The notes beneath the pieces were generated by a model that was given only the letters and a program-made list of their open reading frames with translations, had not been told where the DNA came from and made no database searches. From contig NZ_JH947128.1 in NCBI RefSeq assembly GCF_000302595.1, positions 372,001-436,000 on the forward strand: DNA of 64,000 nucleotides, in the 5' to 3' direction. The first letter of the stretch is position 1. Each line of letters starts with the position of its first letter. A program made the position numbers and the translations under genes. Of the stretch, positions 24,031-32,873 are shown one piece after another. The DNA is from Pedobacter arcticus A12. GTDB taxonomy: Bacteria > Bacteroidota > Bacteroidia > Sphingobacteriales > Sphingobacteriaceae.

Positions 24031-24533
24031 ATTTTATTTTAAGGAATTTGAATTTTAGGTACTTTGGGTAGAAGTGCTTTTTTGGATAAACTGATTGATT
24101 TTTCTGCATATTGTTTCAGCAAAGCTAAGACATGGCTGTTAACTGAGTTTTAACAAATTGTTATGATATAGGAAAGTTTTGAGAGGGAAAGTGGAAATCT
24201 CGAATTGTAGCAATGAGAATAGCTTCGCCTAAACATCCAAAAAAATTGAGGGAGAGAAACTTCCGTACAAGCTAATCTCAATAATTAAACCCAGGCTATA
24301 TCGCCAATAGTTTACCAAATATTTTTAAGGAAAATCCTGCTTTTAAAATTTTCTATCGCACCTAGGCTACCATTAAATTGCGTATTCGGCTCATATCGTT
24401 CAACTTAAAGAAATCTAAATTTTTGATTAATTATCGAATGAGTATAATAGACAAATCCTAGAAGTTTATTTATAGCGTACATTTTTAAAAATTCTTTTTT
24501 TAAAAAAAGCCGATAACCTTATCATAGTTATTT
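24031..24533. other. Long intergenic region, no gene seen
   Basis: About 500 bp of AT-rich sequence between divergent genes. I find no coding frame, tRNA or strong hairpin with a T run. It must hold promoters for the phosphoesterase (minus) and the sigma factor (plus). Confidence 0.6.
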
Positions 24534-24541
24534 TATATTTG
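24534..24541 (+). promoter_or_regulatory. -7 element (TATATTTG) of the sigma factor gene
   Basis: Perfect TAnnTTTG 30 bp before the sigma factor ATG. No TTTG stands at the expected -33 distance. Confidence 0.45.
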
Positions 24542-24570
24542 GTTCACTGAACCTAAAATTTTCTGATCAG

Positions 24571-25173
24571 ATGGCCCAGCCGCAATTAACTAATCTTGAT
24601 CATTCATTATTGCTTACCCAATTGAAATGTGGTAACCAGGATGCTTTTACAGAACTGTATAAAATGTATAGTGTAAAGCTATACGTCAATATTTTACGGA
24701 TGGTGAAAGATGAACAGGTTGCAGAAGAATTGGTTCAGGAGCTTTTTACCAAAATATGGCGAAAGCGAGAAAGCCTTCAAATCAACATCGATTTTAAATC
24801 CTATTTATATGTGATAGGTCAAAATTTAGTTTACGATTTTTTCAGGAAACTACAGCGTGACCAAAAGATGTACCAGCATTTTAAAGAAATCGCCACCGAG
24901 CAGTATTCTCATATTGAAGAATCTTTACAGCTTAAACAAAGTGAAGATATTCTAGAAAAAGCATTGAGCAAATTATCAGTTCAGCAAAGAAACGTTTATA
25001 AATTATGCAAAATTGAAGGTTACACCTATAAACAAGCGGCAGATAAAATGGGCATATCTCCGCATACCGTAAAAGAATACCTAAGCATTGCTAACCGCTT
25101 TGTTAAAGAGTATTTGCTCAATAACCTGGACATCTGTATGACCCTACTTTTATTTTTTTTCATAAAAAAGTAA
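24571..25173 (+). CDS. ECF RNA polymerase sigma factor (sigma-70, FecI/RpoE type)
   Basis: 200 residues. Region 2 (about 27-92): AFTELYKMYSVKLYVNILRM then AEELVQELFTKIWRKRESLQ and SYLYVIGQNLVYDFFRK. Region 4 (about 128-185): ALSKLSVQQRNVYKLCKIEGYTYKQAADKMGISPHTVKEYLSIA, the -35-binding helix-turn-helix. No region 3, as in ECF factors. It is the first of a four-gene locus with a FecR anti-sigma factor and a SusC/SusD pair, so it most likely drives that locus when the receptor signals substrate. The hydrophobic last residues (LDICMTLLLFFFIKK) are a typical ending for this Bacteroidetes group. Confidence 0.93.
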   Translation: MAQPQLTNLDHSLLLTQLKCGNQDAFTELYKMYSVKLYVNILRMVKDEQVAEELVQELFTKIWRKRESLQINIDFKSYLYVIGQNLVYDFFRKLQRDQKMYQHFKEIATEQYSHIEESLQLKQSEDILEKALSKLSVQQRNVYKLCKIEGYTYKQAADKMGISPHTVKEYLSIANRFVKEYLLNNLDICMTLLLFFFIKK

Positions 25174-25229
25174 ACACACCCCCCCGTAAGAGTTTATGAA
25201 ACGTCATGATATAAATGACGCTTTAATAA

Positions 25230-26423
25230 ATGAACATTCCCAATAGCCGTATTTTCCATCAAATATTAAATAACACTTGCTCTCCGCCGGCGTTAGATGA
25301 ATTCTTAACCCATATTGAAGATGATAAGAATAAAGAAGCTTATCTAAACTTAATTACTAATGCTTTAGATAAAGACGTAGAAACTGCACTTGATGAGCAA
25401 ATAAGGTTAAGATTAAATGAACGCTTAAATCAAATACTGGCACAAGAGACAAAATCTGCTAACCGTTCTGTTAAAAAATTACAGCTTCACACCTTTTATA
25501 AATATGCGGCCATAGTTTTTCTAGCATTATCTCTAATTACTGGCATATATATTCTAAATCATAAAAATACAATAAGTGAAACTATTAGCGCAATTAAACC
25601 GGGTGGCAATAAAGCAATTTTAACCTTGGCAAATGGTTCAAAAATAGTGCTGAACGATATCAAAGATGGGACACTAATCCGCCAAGCAGGAATAGAGATT
25701 ATTAAAGCAAAAGACGGCCGATTGATTTACAACATCAGTGACGAACAGGTTTCTGAACAAAACCCATCTAGCAATCAGTACAACACCTTGGAAGTTCCGC
25801 GTGGCGGGCAATACCAAATCAACCTATCAGATGGCACCAAAGTATGGCTGAATTCCGAGTCGTCCTTAAGATTTAAGCAGAGCTTCACAAACTTAGATGA
25901 GCGAAAAGTGGAATTGAGCGGTGAAGCTTATTTTGAGGTAGCTAAAAATAAATTAAAACCCTTTCGAGTGATGACCACTAATGGTGCAGGCTTAAAAGAA
26001 GAAGTTCAGGTTTTGGGTACTCATTTTAACATCACCAGCTATAAAGATGAAAAAACATCTAAAACCACCCTTTTAGAGGGTTCGGTACGCGTAACTACAG
26101 CTTCCACAATACAAACCTTAAAGCCAGAACAACAATTTGTATTACGGAGTAATGGTTTCTCTGTAGACAAAGTAGATGTACAGGAAGTTATAGCCTGGAA
26201 AAATGGCTTCTTCATTTTTGAAAACGATAACCTAGAAGGAGTATTAAAAAAAATATCCAGATGGTACGATGTGCAAATTGTTTACGACGGCAGTCTTAAC
26301 GACATCAAGATTATTGGCTCAGTATCACGTAAAACCGATATTTCTGAGGTACTAAACATTCTAGAAAAAACCGATAAATTTAAATTCAAACTGGAAGGAA
26401 GGAGGATTATTGTGATGCACTAA
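25230..26423 (+). CDS. FecR-family anti-sigma factor
   Basis: 397 residues. The N-terminal cytoplasmic part (about 1-90) should hold the sigma factor; one membrane helix follows (about 91-111, FYKYAAIVFLALSLITGIYIL). The periplasmic FecR domain spans about 180-285: LEVPRGGQYQINLSDGTKVW, LNSESSLRFKQSF, RKVELSGEAYFEVAKNKLKPFRV, VLGTHFNITSYKDE, LLEGSVRV. The DUF4974 domain at the end (about 325-395) contains VLKKISRWYDVQIVYDG and reads like a secretin/TonB N-terminal fold that pairs with the STN domain of the receptor. Encoded 56 bp after the sigma factor gene. Confidence 0.94.
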   Translation: MNIPNSRIFHQILNNTCSPPALDEFLTHIEDDKNKEAYLNLITNALDKDVETALDEQIRLRLNERLNQILAQETKSANRSVKKLQLHTFYKYAAIVFLALSLITGIYILNHKNTISETISAIKPGGNKAILTLANGSKIVLNDIKDGTLIRQAGIEIIKAKDGRLIYNISDEQVSEQNPSSNQYNTLEVPRGGQYQINLSDGTKVWLNSESSLRFKQSFTNLDERKVELSGEAYFEVAKNKLKPFRVMTTNGAGLKEEVQVLGTHFNITSYKDEKTSKTTLLEGSVRVTTASTIQTLKPEQQFVLRSNGFSVDKVDVQEVIAWKNGFFIFENDNLEGVLKKISRWYDVQIVYDGSLNDIKIIGSVSRKTDISEVLNILEKTDKFKFKLEGRRIIVMH

Positions 26424-26591
26424 ACCACCAATTTTTCCTTATCCATTCCAAAAAACCAGAGGTGTTGACGCACCCCCGGCCTAAACGTTTGGATAAGTTC
26501 TTTGATTGCAATCAACTATAATTTTTATCTCAGACCTGAAAATGACAGCTATCTCTAGCTTTTATTTTCTTAAACCAAACTAACCAAATGT

Positions 26592-29500
26592 ATGAAAATT
26601 TACGATTTTAAATTATACCGGGATTCCGGTATGGGGAATAAAATTATCCGAATCATGAAACTTACAAGCATACTGTTGTTCACCATTTTACTTCAGGTAA
26701 GCGCTAAAAGTATTGCGCAAAAAAAAGTTACACTCCATGAGCAAAGCGCAAAACTAGAGTTTGTTCTAAAATCTATTAAAAATCAGACGGGATATAACCT
26801 TATCATCATCGCTAACAATATCCAAAATGCAAAACCCATCACTATAAATGTTAAAGAGGTAGATTTAGAAGATGTTTTACAGCAATGCTTTCTCCATCAG
26901 CCTTTCACTTACCTGTTGGAGTCTAACGCAATTATTGTTAAGGAGAAACAGGAGAGCAATAGCTCAGCTAGCTTTCTTGGTTTTAAAATCTCGGGGACGG
27001 TAAAAGATGAGTTGGGTTTGCCCATTCCAGGGGTGGCTATCAAAGTTTTAGGTAAATCCAAGGCTACAACAACCAGCAATTCCGGAAAATACACCATTGA
27101 AGTTGAGTTAAGAGACAGTCTGGAATTCAGTTATCTAGGCTATAAAAAGCAAAGGATCTCGGTAAGAGGTATTGACGAGATTGACGTAGTGATGCAACCC
27201 GAAAGCAATAGTCTTAAAGACGTGATTGTAGTTGGCTACGGAGTGCAAAAGAAAGAGAGTGTGGTAAGCTCAATAAGTACGGTCAAAGGAGAGGACTTAG
27301 CGTTTCCTACCAGAAACCTCACTAATAATTTGGCGGGCCAGGTTTCCGGATTAATTGCTATCCAGCGTACAGGAGAACCCGGATACGATGACTCGGAGTT
27401 TTGGATTAGAGGAGTAAGCACCTTTGCTGGCGGTAGCTCTCCTTTGGTTTTAGTAGATGGGGTTCCACGAAAAATGACCGATATAGAACCCGATGAAATA
27501 GAAACCTTTTCGGTACTTAAAGATGCAGCAGCTACGGCAGTATACGGTGCTGAAGGAGCCAACGGAGTGGTATTGATTACTTCAAAGAGAGGAAGAAAGC
27601 AGAAAGGCGTCATCTCTTTCCGCACAGAACACAGCACTTCTAAAGCTACTCGTTTACCAGAGTACGTAGGTTCGGCAGAATACCTCACCCTATTTAACGA
27701 AGCACTTGGCAATGATGGTTTGGCTCCTATATTTAGTGACGATCTCATCTCAAAATACCGGAACCATGAAGATCCAGATCTTTACCCAAGTACAAATTGG
27801 TTAAATGAACTGCTAAGAAAGAACACAGACAACCACCGCTATACCCTAAACGTACGAGGAGGAACCGACCTTGCCCGCTATTTTGTTTCTGGAGCTTATT
27901 TTAGCGAAAGTGGAATGTTTAAAGACGACCCTACAGACAGATATGAAAACAACATTGGTGTAAAGCGCTTTAACCTCCGTAGCAATATAGATATGGATGT
28001 ATCTAAAACCACTACTGTAAGTGTAGATTTAAGCGGGCAATATCTACTAACCAACTACCCAGGCGTAGCTACTGCAACCATATTTAGACAGATGTTAATC
28101 ACCCCTCCTTATGTTTTCCCTGCCGTTTATAGTGATGGTACTGTGTCCACTTTTCAACAAGAAAGAGATGCCAACATGCGTAATCCCTATAACCAATTAA
28201 TGAACTCTGGTTATGCGAAAGAATGGAGAAGTGGCATACAATCTAATGTACGTTTAAACCAGAAATTAGACTTTATTACCGCCGGCTTAACGTTTAAAGG
28301 AAATGTGAGTTATGATTATGACGGGAATTTTATCTCAAAACGAAACTATGACCCCAGCAGATATAATGCTACCGGTAGAGATGTTGACGGCAAACTCATT
28401 TTTTCTAAAACCTATTCTGGAACTGGGAATCTAAGCGACCCTACAGAGACTAGTGATGCTGTAAAAAAGGTATATGTAGAATCTTCGCTCAATTACAACC
28501 AGCACTTTGGCAAACACACCGTAGGTGCCATGGCATTATACATGCAGAAAGAAACACAATTGAATACAGAAGCGCTTGCTTTTAGGAAACAAGGCTTGGT
28601 GGGGAGAGCAACTTATGCATTTGATAATCGCTATTTTGTAGAAGGCAACTTTGGCTATACCGGCAGTGAAGCTTTTGCAAAGGAATATCGCTTTGGCTTT
28701 TTCCCAGCGATAGGCTTAGGGTATCAGCTTTCCAATGAATCATTTTACCCAGAACACTTAAAAGATGTTGTATCAAGCTTCAAACTTCGCTTTTCTATGG
28801 GTAGAACCGGGAATGACGCAACTGGTGGAGCAAGATTTTTATACCGTGGCACCTATAAATTTGACGATGCAACCTTTAGTCAAGGTATTACCTCTGCAGG
28901 AGGTGTAAACGCTTATGGAACAGGGATTACAGAGGCCCGTTTTGAAGCACCCTATCTGGTGTGGGAGATTGAGGACAAACAAAACTACGGGGTAGATGTT
29001 GGCTTGTTTAAAGACCGTGTAAACATTGTAGCAGATTATTTTAAATCAGAACGAAGCGGGATTCTACTCCAAAGAAGAACCACGCCTTCTGTTGGAGGCT
29101 TTAGGCAAGCACCGTGGGAAAATTATGGCAAAGTAAAAAACCATGGGGTTGATGCAAGTATCGATGGCAAACAAAAATTCAACAACTTTTTAATTAGTGC
29201 TAGAGGTACTTTTACTTTTGCCCGTAATAAAATCACCGAGTATGATGAATTAAAACAACCTTATCCATGGATGGCTGTAACTGGCAACAGCGTTGGGTAT
29301 TCAACCTACTACGTTGCAGATAGGCTGTATACCGTTGATGATTTTACGTCAGTTGACAACTCAAACGGCACAAAGTCTTACACCTTAAAAGATGGCATTC
29401 CCAAGCCTACGCTTGGCGGTAAAATAGGACCTGGAGATATTAAGTACAAAGATTTAAACGACGATAAGCAAATAGATGTTTTCGATAGAGTAACGGGTGG

Positions 29501-30017
29501 CGATGTAGCGCCTAAAAATCCTGAAATTGTGTATGGTTTTGGCTTAAATGTAGAGTACAAAGGCTTCTACATCAGCTCCTTTTTTCAAGGCTCTGGCAAT
29601 ACTTCTGTGATGCTTAACGGCTATACTGGCTGGTTTCCTTTCGCCTGGGGCGTAGACCAATCTAATTACAGAACCTTTGAGCTCGACCGTTGGTCAGACG
29701 CGAACCCTAATCCTAACGCACTCATGCCCAGAACACATACAAGCAGTGCGAACAATGCAAATAACGATCGGGCAAGTACTTTTTGGGTTAGAAACGGTAG
29801 TTTCTTACGACTAAAAAACATGGAGGTTGGGTATAACCTACCCAAAACTTTCTTAAATAAAATGAAACTTCAAACAGCCCGCTTATATGTAATGGGTTAT
29901 AATTTGGCGGTATGGGACAGCATTAACTATTGGGATCCTGAAGTTGGAAACGGGAATGGGGGAAGTATTTACCCCTTGCCAAGGACTTTTACTTTCGGCT
30001 TAGAGGTTACATTATAA
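26592..30017 (+). CDS. SusC/RagA-family TonB-dependent outer-membrane receptor with STN signalling domain
   Basis: 1141 residues. The signal sequence (MKLTSILLFTILLQVSAKSI, around residues 22-42) is preceded by an N-terminal extension typical of Pedobacter SusC proteins; ATGs at 26634 and 26655 are possible alternatives. Order: STN domain (about 45-118), carboxypeptidase-regulatory domain (about 130-205, KISGTVKDELGLPIPGVAIK), TonB box region KDVIVVGYGVQKKE (about 210), plug (about 220-335, LAGQVSGLIAIQRTGEPGYD, AATAVYGAEGANGVVLITSKRG), then the beta-barrel ending RTFTFGLEVTL with a terminal hydrophobic residue. It imports a large substrate, probably a glycan or peptide, together with SusD, powered by TonB. 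The STN domain is the link to FecR signalling. Confidence 0.95.
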   Translation: MKIYDFKLYRDSGMGNKIIRIMKLTSILLFTILLQVSAKSIAQKKVTLHEQSAKLEFVLKSIKNQTGYNLIIIANNIQNAKPITINVKEVDLEDVLQQCFLHQPFTYLLESNAIIVKEKQESNSSASFLGFKISGTVKDELGLPIPGVAIKVLGKSKATTTSNSGKYTIEVELRDSLEFSYLGYKKQRISVRGIDEIDVVMQPESNSLKDVIVVGYGVQKKESVVSSISTVKGEDLAFPTRNLTNNLAGQVSGLIAIQRTGEPGYDDSEFWIRGVSTFAGGSSPLVLVDGVPRKMTDIEPDEIETFSVLKDAAATAVYGAEGANGVVLITSKRGRKQKGVISFRTEHSTSKATRLPEYVGSAEYLTLFNEALGNDGLAPIFSDDLISKYRNHEDPDLYPSTNWLNELLRKNTDNHRYTLNVRGGTDLARYFVSGAYFSESGMFKDDPTDRYENNIGVKRFNLRSNIDMDVSKTTTVSVDLSGQYLLTNYPGVATATIFRQMLITPPYVFPAVYSDGTVSTFQQERDANMRNPYNQLMNSGYAKEWRSGIQSNVRLNQKLDFITAGLTFKGNVSYDYDGNFISKRNYDPSRYNATGRDVDGKLIFSKTYSGTGNLSDPTETSDAVKKVYVESSLNYNQHFGKHTVGAMALYMQKETQLNTEALAFRKQGLVGRATYAFDNRYFVEGNFGYTGSEAFAKEYRFGFFPAIGLGYQLSNESFYPEHLKDVVSSFKLRFSMGRTGNDATGGARFLYRGTYKFDDATFSQGITSAGGVNAYGTGITEARFEAPYLVWEIEDKQNYGVDVGLFKDRVNIVADYFKSERSGILLQRRTTPSVGGFRQAPWENYGKVKNHGVDASIDGKQKFNNFLISARGTFTFARNKITEYDELKQPYPWMAVTGNSVGYSTYYVADRLYTVDDFTSVDNSNGTKSYTLKDGIPKPTLGGKIGPGDIKYKDLNDDKQIDVFDRVTGGDVAPKNPEIVYGFGLNVEYKGFYISSFFQGSGNTSVMLNGYTGWFPFAWGVDQSNYRTFELDRWSDANPNPNALMPRTHTSSANNANNDRASTFWVRNGSFLRLKNMEVGYNLPKTFLNKMKLQTARLYVMGYNLAVWDSINYWDPEVGNGNGGSIYPLPRTFTFGLEVTL

Positions 30018-30074
30018 GCTAAGGTTGAAGTGCAATAACTTCAATATTTTTTGGTGTTTATTAAAAAAAACAAA

Positions 30075-31904
30075 ATGAAATTTAAGAAAATAATTATCCT
30101 ATTGCTTTTAACTATCGGGATATGTTCCTGCAAAAAGAATTATTTAGACGTTTCGAATGAACTTGCCGGAGGACTAAGTTCTACAGACGAGGTATTTGAA
30201 AATCCAGCCTATACACGTCGGTGGTATGCAAATATTCTTTCTGGTGTACCAGATTATTCGACCATTCCTTTTGTAGGGCTAACAGGATTTCACAACCCGT
30301 GGACAGGTTTAACAGACGAACTTAACGTTGGTTACGGCGACGTTAACAACTATGCTATCGCTCCAAAAAACTCCACAAATGTAAATTTTCATCGTTGGCA
30401 ACCTGCTTATCAGCTTATTAGACAGGCCAATATCTTTCTAGAAAAAGCAAAACCTATCCCTGCAACAGGTACAGATGCAGATCAACTTGCTGAAGATGAA
30501 TTTAATAAAATGAAAGCAAACGTACTATTTATGAGAGCGTATTATCATTACCTGCTTTTTGAACAATATGGTCCAATCCCTATCGTTACCAAATCATTAG
30601 CTACAACCGGGGATTTAGATTTGTTTAGACGTCCTATTGATGAGGTAATTGCTTTTATTGACAAAGAATTAGCTGATGTAATACCGCTATTGCCCCAAAC
30701 TGCAATTACAGATGAGCAATATTTAGCAAACCCTACTAAAGGTGTTGCCTTGGCAGTGAGAGCCAAATTATGGATGTACGCGGCCAGCCCACTCTTTAAC
30801 GGAGAATATGCCGAAGCATTAGCCTTGCAAAATTCAACGGGAGAGAAGCTGTTCCCTGCTAAAGATTTAAGTAAGTGGACTAAAGCTGTTACCGCCACAA
30901 AAGCGCTGATTACCTTTGCAGAAGAGGGGAATTACGAGTTATATAAAGCAACTACAGGTGGAATATTAGACCCTGAAAAATCTTTATATGAACTTTTTCA
31001 GGTTTATAACAAAGAAATTATTTGGGCAACTGCTAAAAATGGATGGGGAGGCATGAACAATGATTCATTTGATAGACGTTCAACTCCAAGAAGTGAGCCT
31101 AACGGCTTAGGAAGCAATGCTGTACTTCAAGAATTGGTTGACGATTTTTATATGAAAGACGGTTTACCCATTAAAAATACAGCTTTCCTTCCCAGCTCGC
31201 CACTATATTCAGAAACTGGCAAAAGCATGTACAACGGTGTAAACGTATTTAATATGTGGATTAACCGCGAACCACGATTTTACAATACTGTTTTCTTTGC
31301 AGGACGTAAATGGCACATCTCCAATAAAGAGATTAATTTCTACGTTGGCACTCCAAACGATAGAAGCGGTCAATCTACTTTAAGTGGCTATATGCTGTAT
31401 AAACGCTTCAACAGAAAAGTACATAAAACAAGCCCTGGGATTGTTTCTGTTTTTAGGCCTTCTATTGTTTTTCGTTTAGCAGAGTTTTATCTTCTTTATG
31501 CCGAGGCTTTAAATGAGGTAAACCCATCAAGTCCCGATATTCTTAAATACGTGAACCTAGTGAGGGAAAGAGCTGGTTTACCTAAATTGGAAATTCTAAA
31601 CCCATTGATTGTTAATAATCAAAATTTACAGAGACAAGCGATCAGAAGAGAATTTAGAGTAGAGCTTTGCACCGAAGGACAAAGATATTTTAACGTAAGG
31701 CGATGGATGATTGCAGAAAACGCTGTTGGAGATGGAGGCTTAAATGGAGATTTCCACGGCATGAATATGGATGGTGATGCCACCACCTTTTTCCAACGTA
31801 CAAAAATACAAACTAGAGTTTTTGAGCGCAAACAATACCTTTACCCAATTCCTTACAACGAAATGGAGAAGACTAAAAACCTTGTTCAAAACCCCCTTTG
31901 GTAG
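30075..31904 (+). CDS. SusD/RagB-family outer-membrane lipoprotein
   Basis: 609 residues from the ATG at 30075 (MKFKKIIILLLLTIGICSC); a start eight codons earlier is not needed. The lipobox GICSC places a lipidated Cys near residue 19. Typical SusD features follow: KNYLDVSNELAGGLSSTDEVFENPAYTRRWYANIL, tetratricopeptide-type helices (MKANVLFMRAYYHYLLFEQYGPIPIVTK, RAKLWMYAASPLFNG), FRLAEFYLLYAEALNEVNPSSPDILKYVNLVRERAGLP and the ending REFRVELCTEGQRYFNVRRW with YLYPIPYNEM. It binds substrate as the lid of the SusC barrel. No glycan hydrolase follows; a terminator ends the unit. Confidence 0.95.
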   Translation: MKFKKIIILLLLTIGICSCKKNYLDVSNELAGGLSSTDEVFENPAYTRRWYANILSGVPDYSTIPFVGLTGFHNPWTGLTDELNVGYGDVNNYAIAPKNSTNVNFHRWQPAYQLIRQANIFLEKAKPIPATGTDADQLAEDEFNKMKANVLFMRAYYHYLLFEQYGPIPIVTKSLATTGDLDLFRRPIDEVIAFIDKELADVIPLLPQTAITDEQYLANPTKGVALAVRAKLWMYAASPLFNGEYAEALALQNSTGEKLFPAKDLSKWTKAVTATKALITFAEEGNYELYKATTGGILDPEKSLYELFQVYNKEIIWATAKNGWGGMNNDSFDRRSTPRSEPNGLGSNAVLQELVDDFYMKDGLPIKNTAFLPSSPLYSETGKSMYNGVNVFNMWINREPRFYNTVFFAGRKWHISNKEINFYVGTPNDRSGQSTLSGYMLYKRFNRKVHKTSPGIVSVFRPSIVFRLAEFYLLYAEALNEVNPSSPDILKYVNLVRERAGLPKLEILNPLIVNNQNLQRQAIRREFRVELCTEGQRYFNVRRWMIAENAVGDGGLNGDFHGMNMDGDATTFFQRTKIQTRVFERKQYLYPIPYNEMEKTKNLVQNPLW

Positions 31905-31932
31905 GCTATTTAAAATAAAAAATGTTTAACCC

Positions 31933-31963
31933 AAAAGCTGGACTTAAAACTCCAGCTTTTTTT
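31933..31963 (+). terminator. rho-independent terminator of the sigma-FecR-SusCD locus
   Basis: AAAAGCTGGA pairs with TCCAGCTTTT, followed by T3 and ATG-rich sequence. Lies 29 bp after susD. Confidence 0.88.
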
Positions 31964-32198
31964 ATGCATTATTTTTAACGGTTTTGTGGCAACTCCTTAG
32001 GTTTTAGAAAAATAGCAGTTATTCGAGCTGTTAGCAAAGCACATTCCGAATCAGGAATAATTCGGATTTACAAACCTCTGACAACAAATAAGTTAATAGC
32101 GGAATAGATAGATTACGAATCTATCACATTTTTAAGTTCAACATGGATTTGAGAGCAGCAGGATTTGGTTTAAAACAGCAACCGAAGCAAAAATAAAA

Positions 32199-32234
32199 TA
32201 ACGCAGGGTCCTCGAAAAGAGAGACCCTGCGTTA
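32199..32234. repeat. 26-nt hairpin repeat, copy 2, with longer stem
   Basis: TAACGCAGGGTC and GACCCTGCGTTA form a 12-bp stem; CTC/GAG continues it around a GAAAA loop, with one bulged A. Bases 32205-32230 match copy 1 exactly. It lies just after a minus-strand gene end (32256) and may serve as its terminator. The rest of the gap 31964-32255 shows no gene. Confidence 0.7.
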
Positions 32235-32255
32235 ACATAAATGTTGATCTACACT

Positions 32256-32744
32256 TTAAAAATTGACTTTTAATCCGGCGCCGTTATTGGAGATTAGTAA
32301 GTTATAGCGGACTTCATTTTTACCAGTTTGCATTAAACCATTGTTGTAGATTAAGACAGCACTTTTGAGGTGCTTCACTCTTCCAAGTTCAAACGGAATA
32401 GACAATCCTAACAAAGCAGTAGCCGCACTAAGTGCTCCCCAATTGGGTTTGGATCTAGTATACCTACTAGTTAATTGATAACCGAAAATATAACCAGATG
32501 TGCATCCAAATACTATCGAAAAAATCAAATTAGTTCTCATTAATTTTATTTCGGCATTTGTTTCTGGATTTGACCTTAATAACTTATTTAATCCCTTGCC
32601 GTTACCTATGCTTTTGTCGCCCTTTAAATAAATAGTACCAAATACACCTTTTTTAATTTGAATAGTGTCTATTAATGGTTGAGCTTTAGAACAGCTGAGA
32701 CAAAAAAACATTAAGCAGAAACCGACTATTAAATTTTTCCCCAT
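32256..32744 (-). CDS. Putative small lipoprotein, unknown function
   Basis: 162 residues. MGKNLIVGFCLMFFCLSCSK gives a signal peptide with lipobox CLSC, lipidated near Cys18. Residues about 25-60 are polar (IKKGVFGTIYLKGDKSIGNGKGLNKLL). Two hydrophobic, Gly-rich stretches (LIFSIVFGCTSGYIFGYQL about 70-90; GALSAATALLGLSIPFEL about 100-118) may be membrane helices or buried strands. The C-terminus is beta-like (SAVLIYNNGLMQ, YNLLISNNGAGLKVNF). No domain recognised. It stands alone. Confidence 0.65.
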   Translation of the reverse strand: MGKNLIVGFCLMFFCLSCSKAQPLIDTIQIKKGVFGTIYLKGDKSIGNGKGLNKLLRSNPETNAEIKLMRTNLIFSIVFGCTSGYIFGYQLTSRYTRSKPNWGALSAATALLGLSIPFELGRVKHLKSAVLIYNNGLMQTGKNEVRYNLLISNNGAGLKVNF

Positions 32745-32808
32745 CCTCTAAAATAAAAATAATGTTGTTTCAATAAATAAGTATTTTTTACAATATTTTC
32801 CACCTCTG

Positions 32809-32839
32809 TCCTTAGAGTTCAGCGAAGCGTCTCTAAGGA
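32809..32839. repeat. Hairpin near the mfd 3' end
   Basis: TCCTTAGAG and CTCTAAGGA pair around a 13-nt loop containing AGCGAAGCG. No T run on either side. It lies 35 bp after the end of mfd (minus strand) and resembles dispersed intergenic repeats. Confidence 0.4.
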
Positions 32840-32873
32840 TTCAAGAATAGAAAAGAGTCTCTGCCTCTTTAAA

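Noticed and set aside
26909-27748. Minus-strand frames inside the SusC gene
   Set aside because: Shadows of the receptor gene, which has full family homology.
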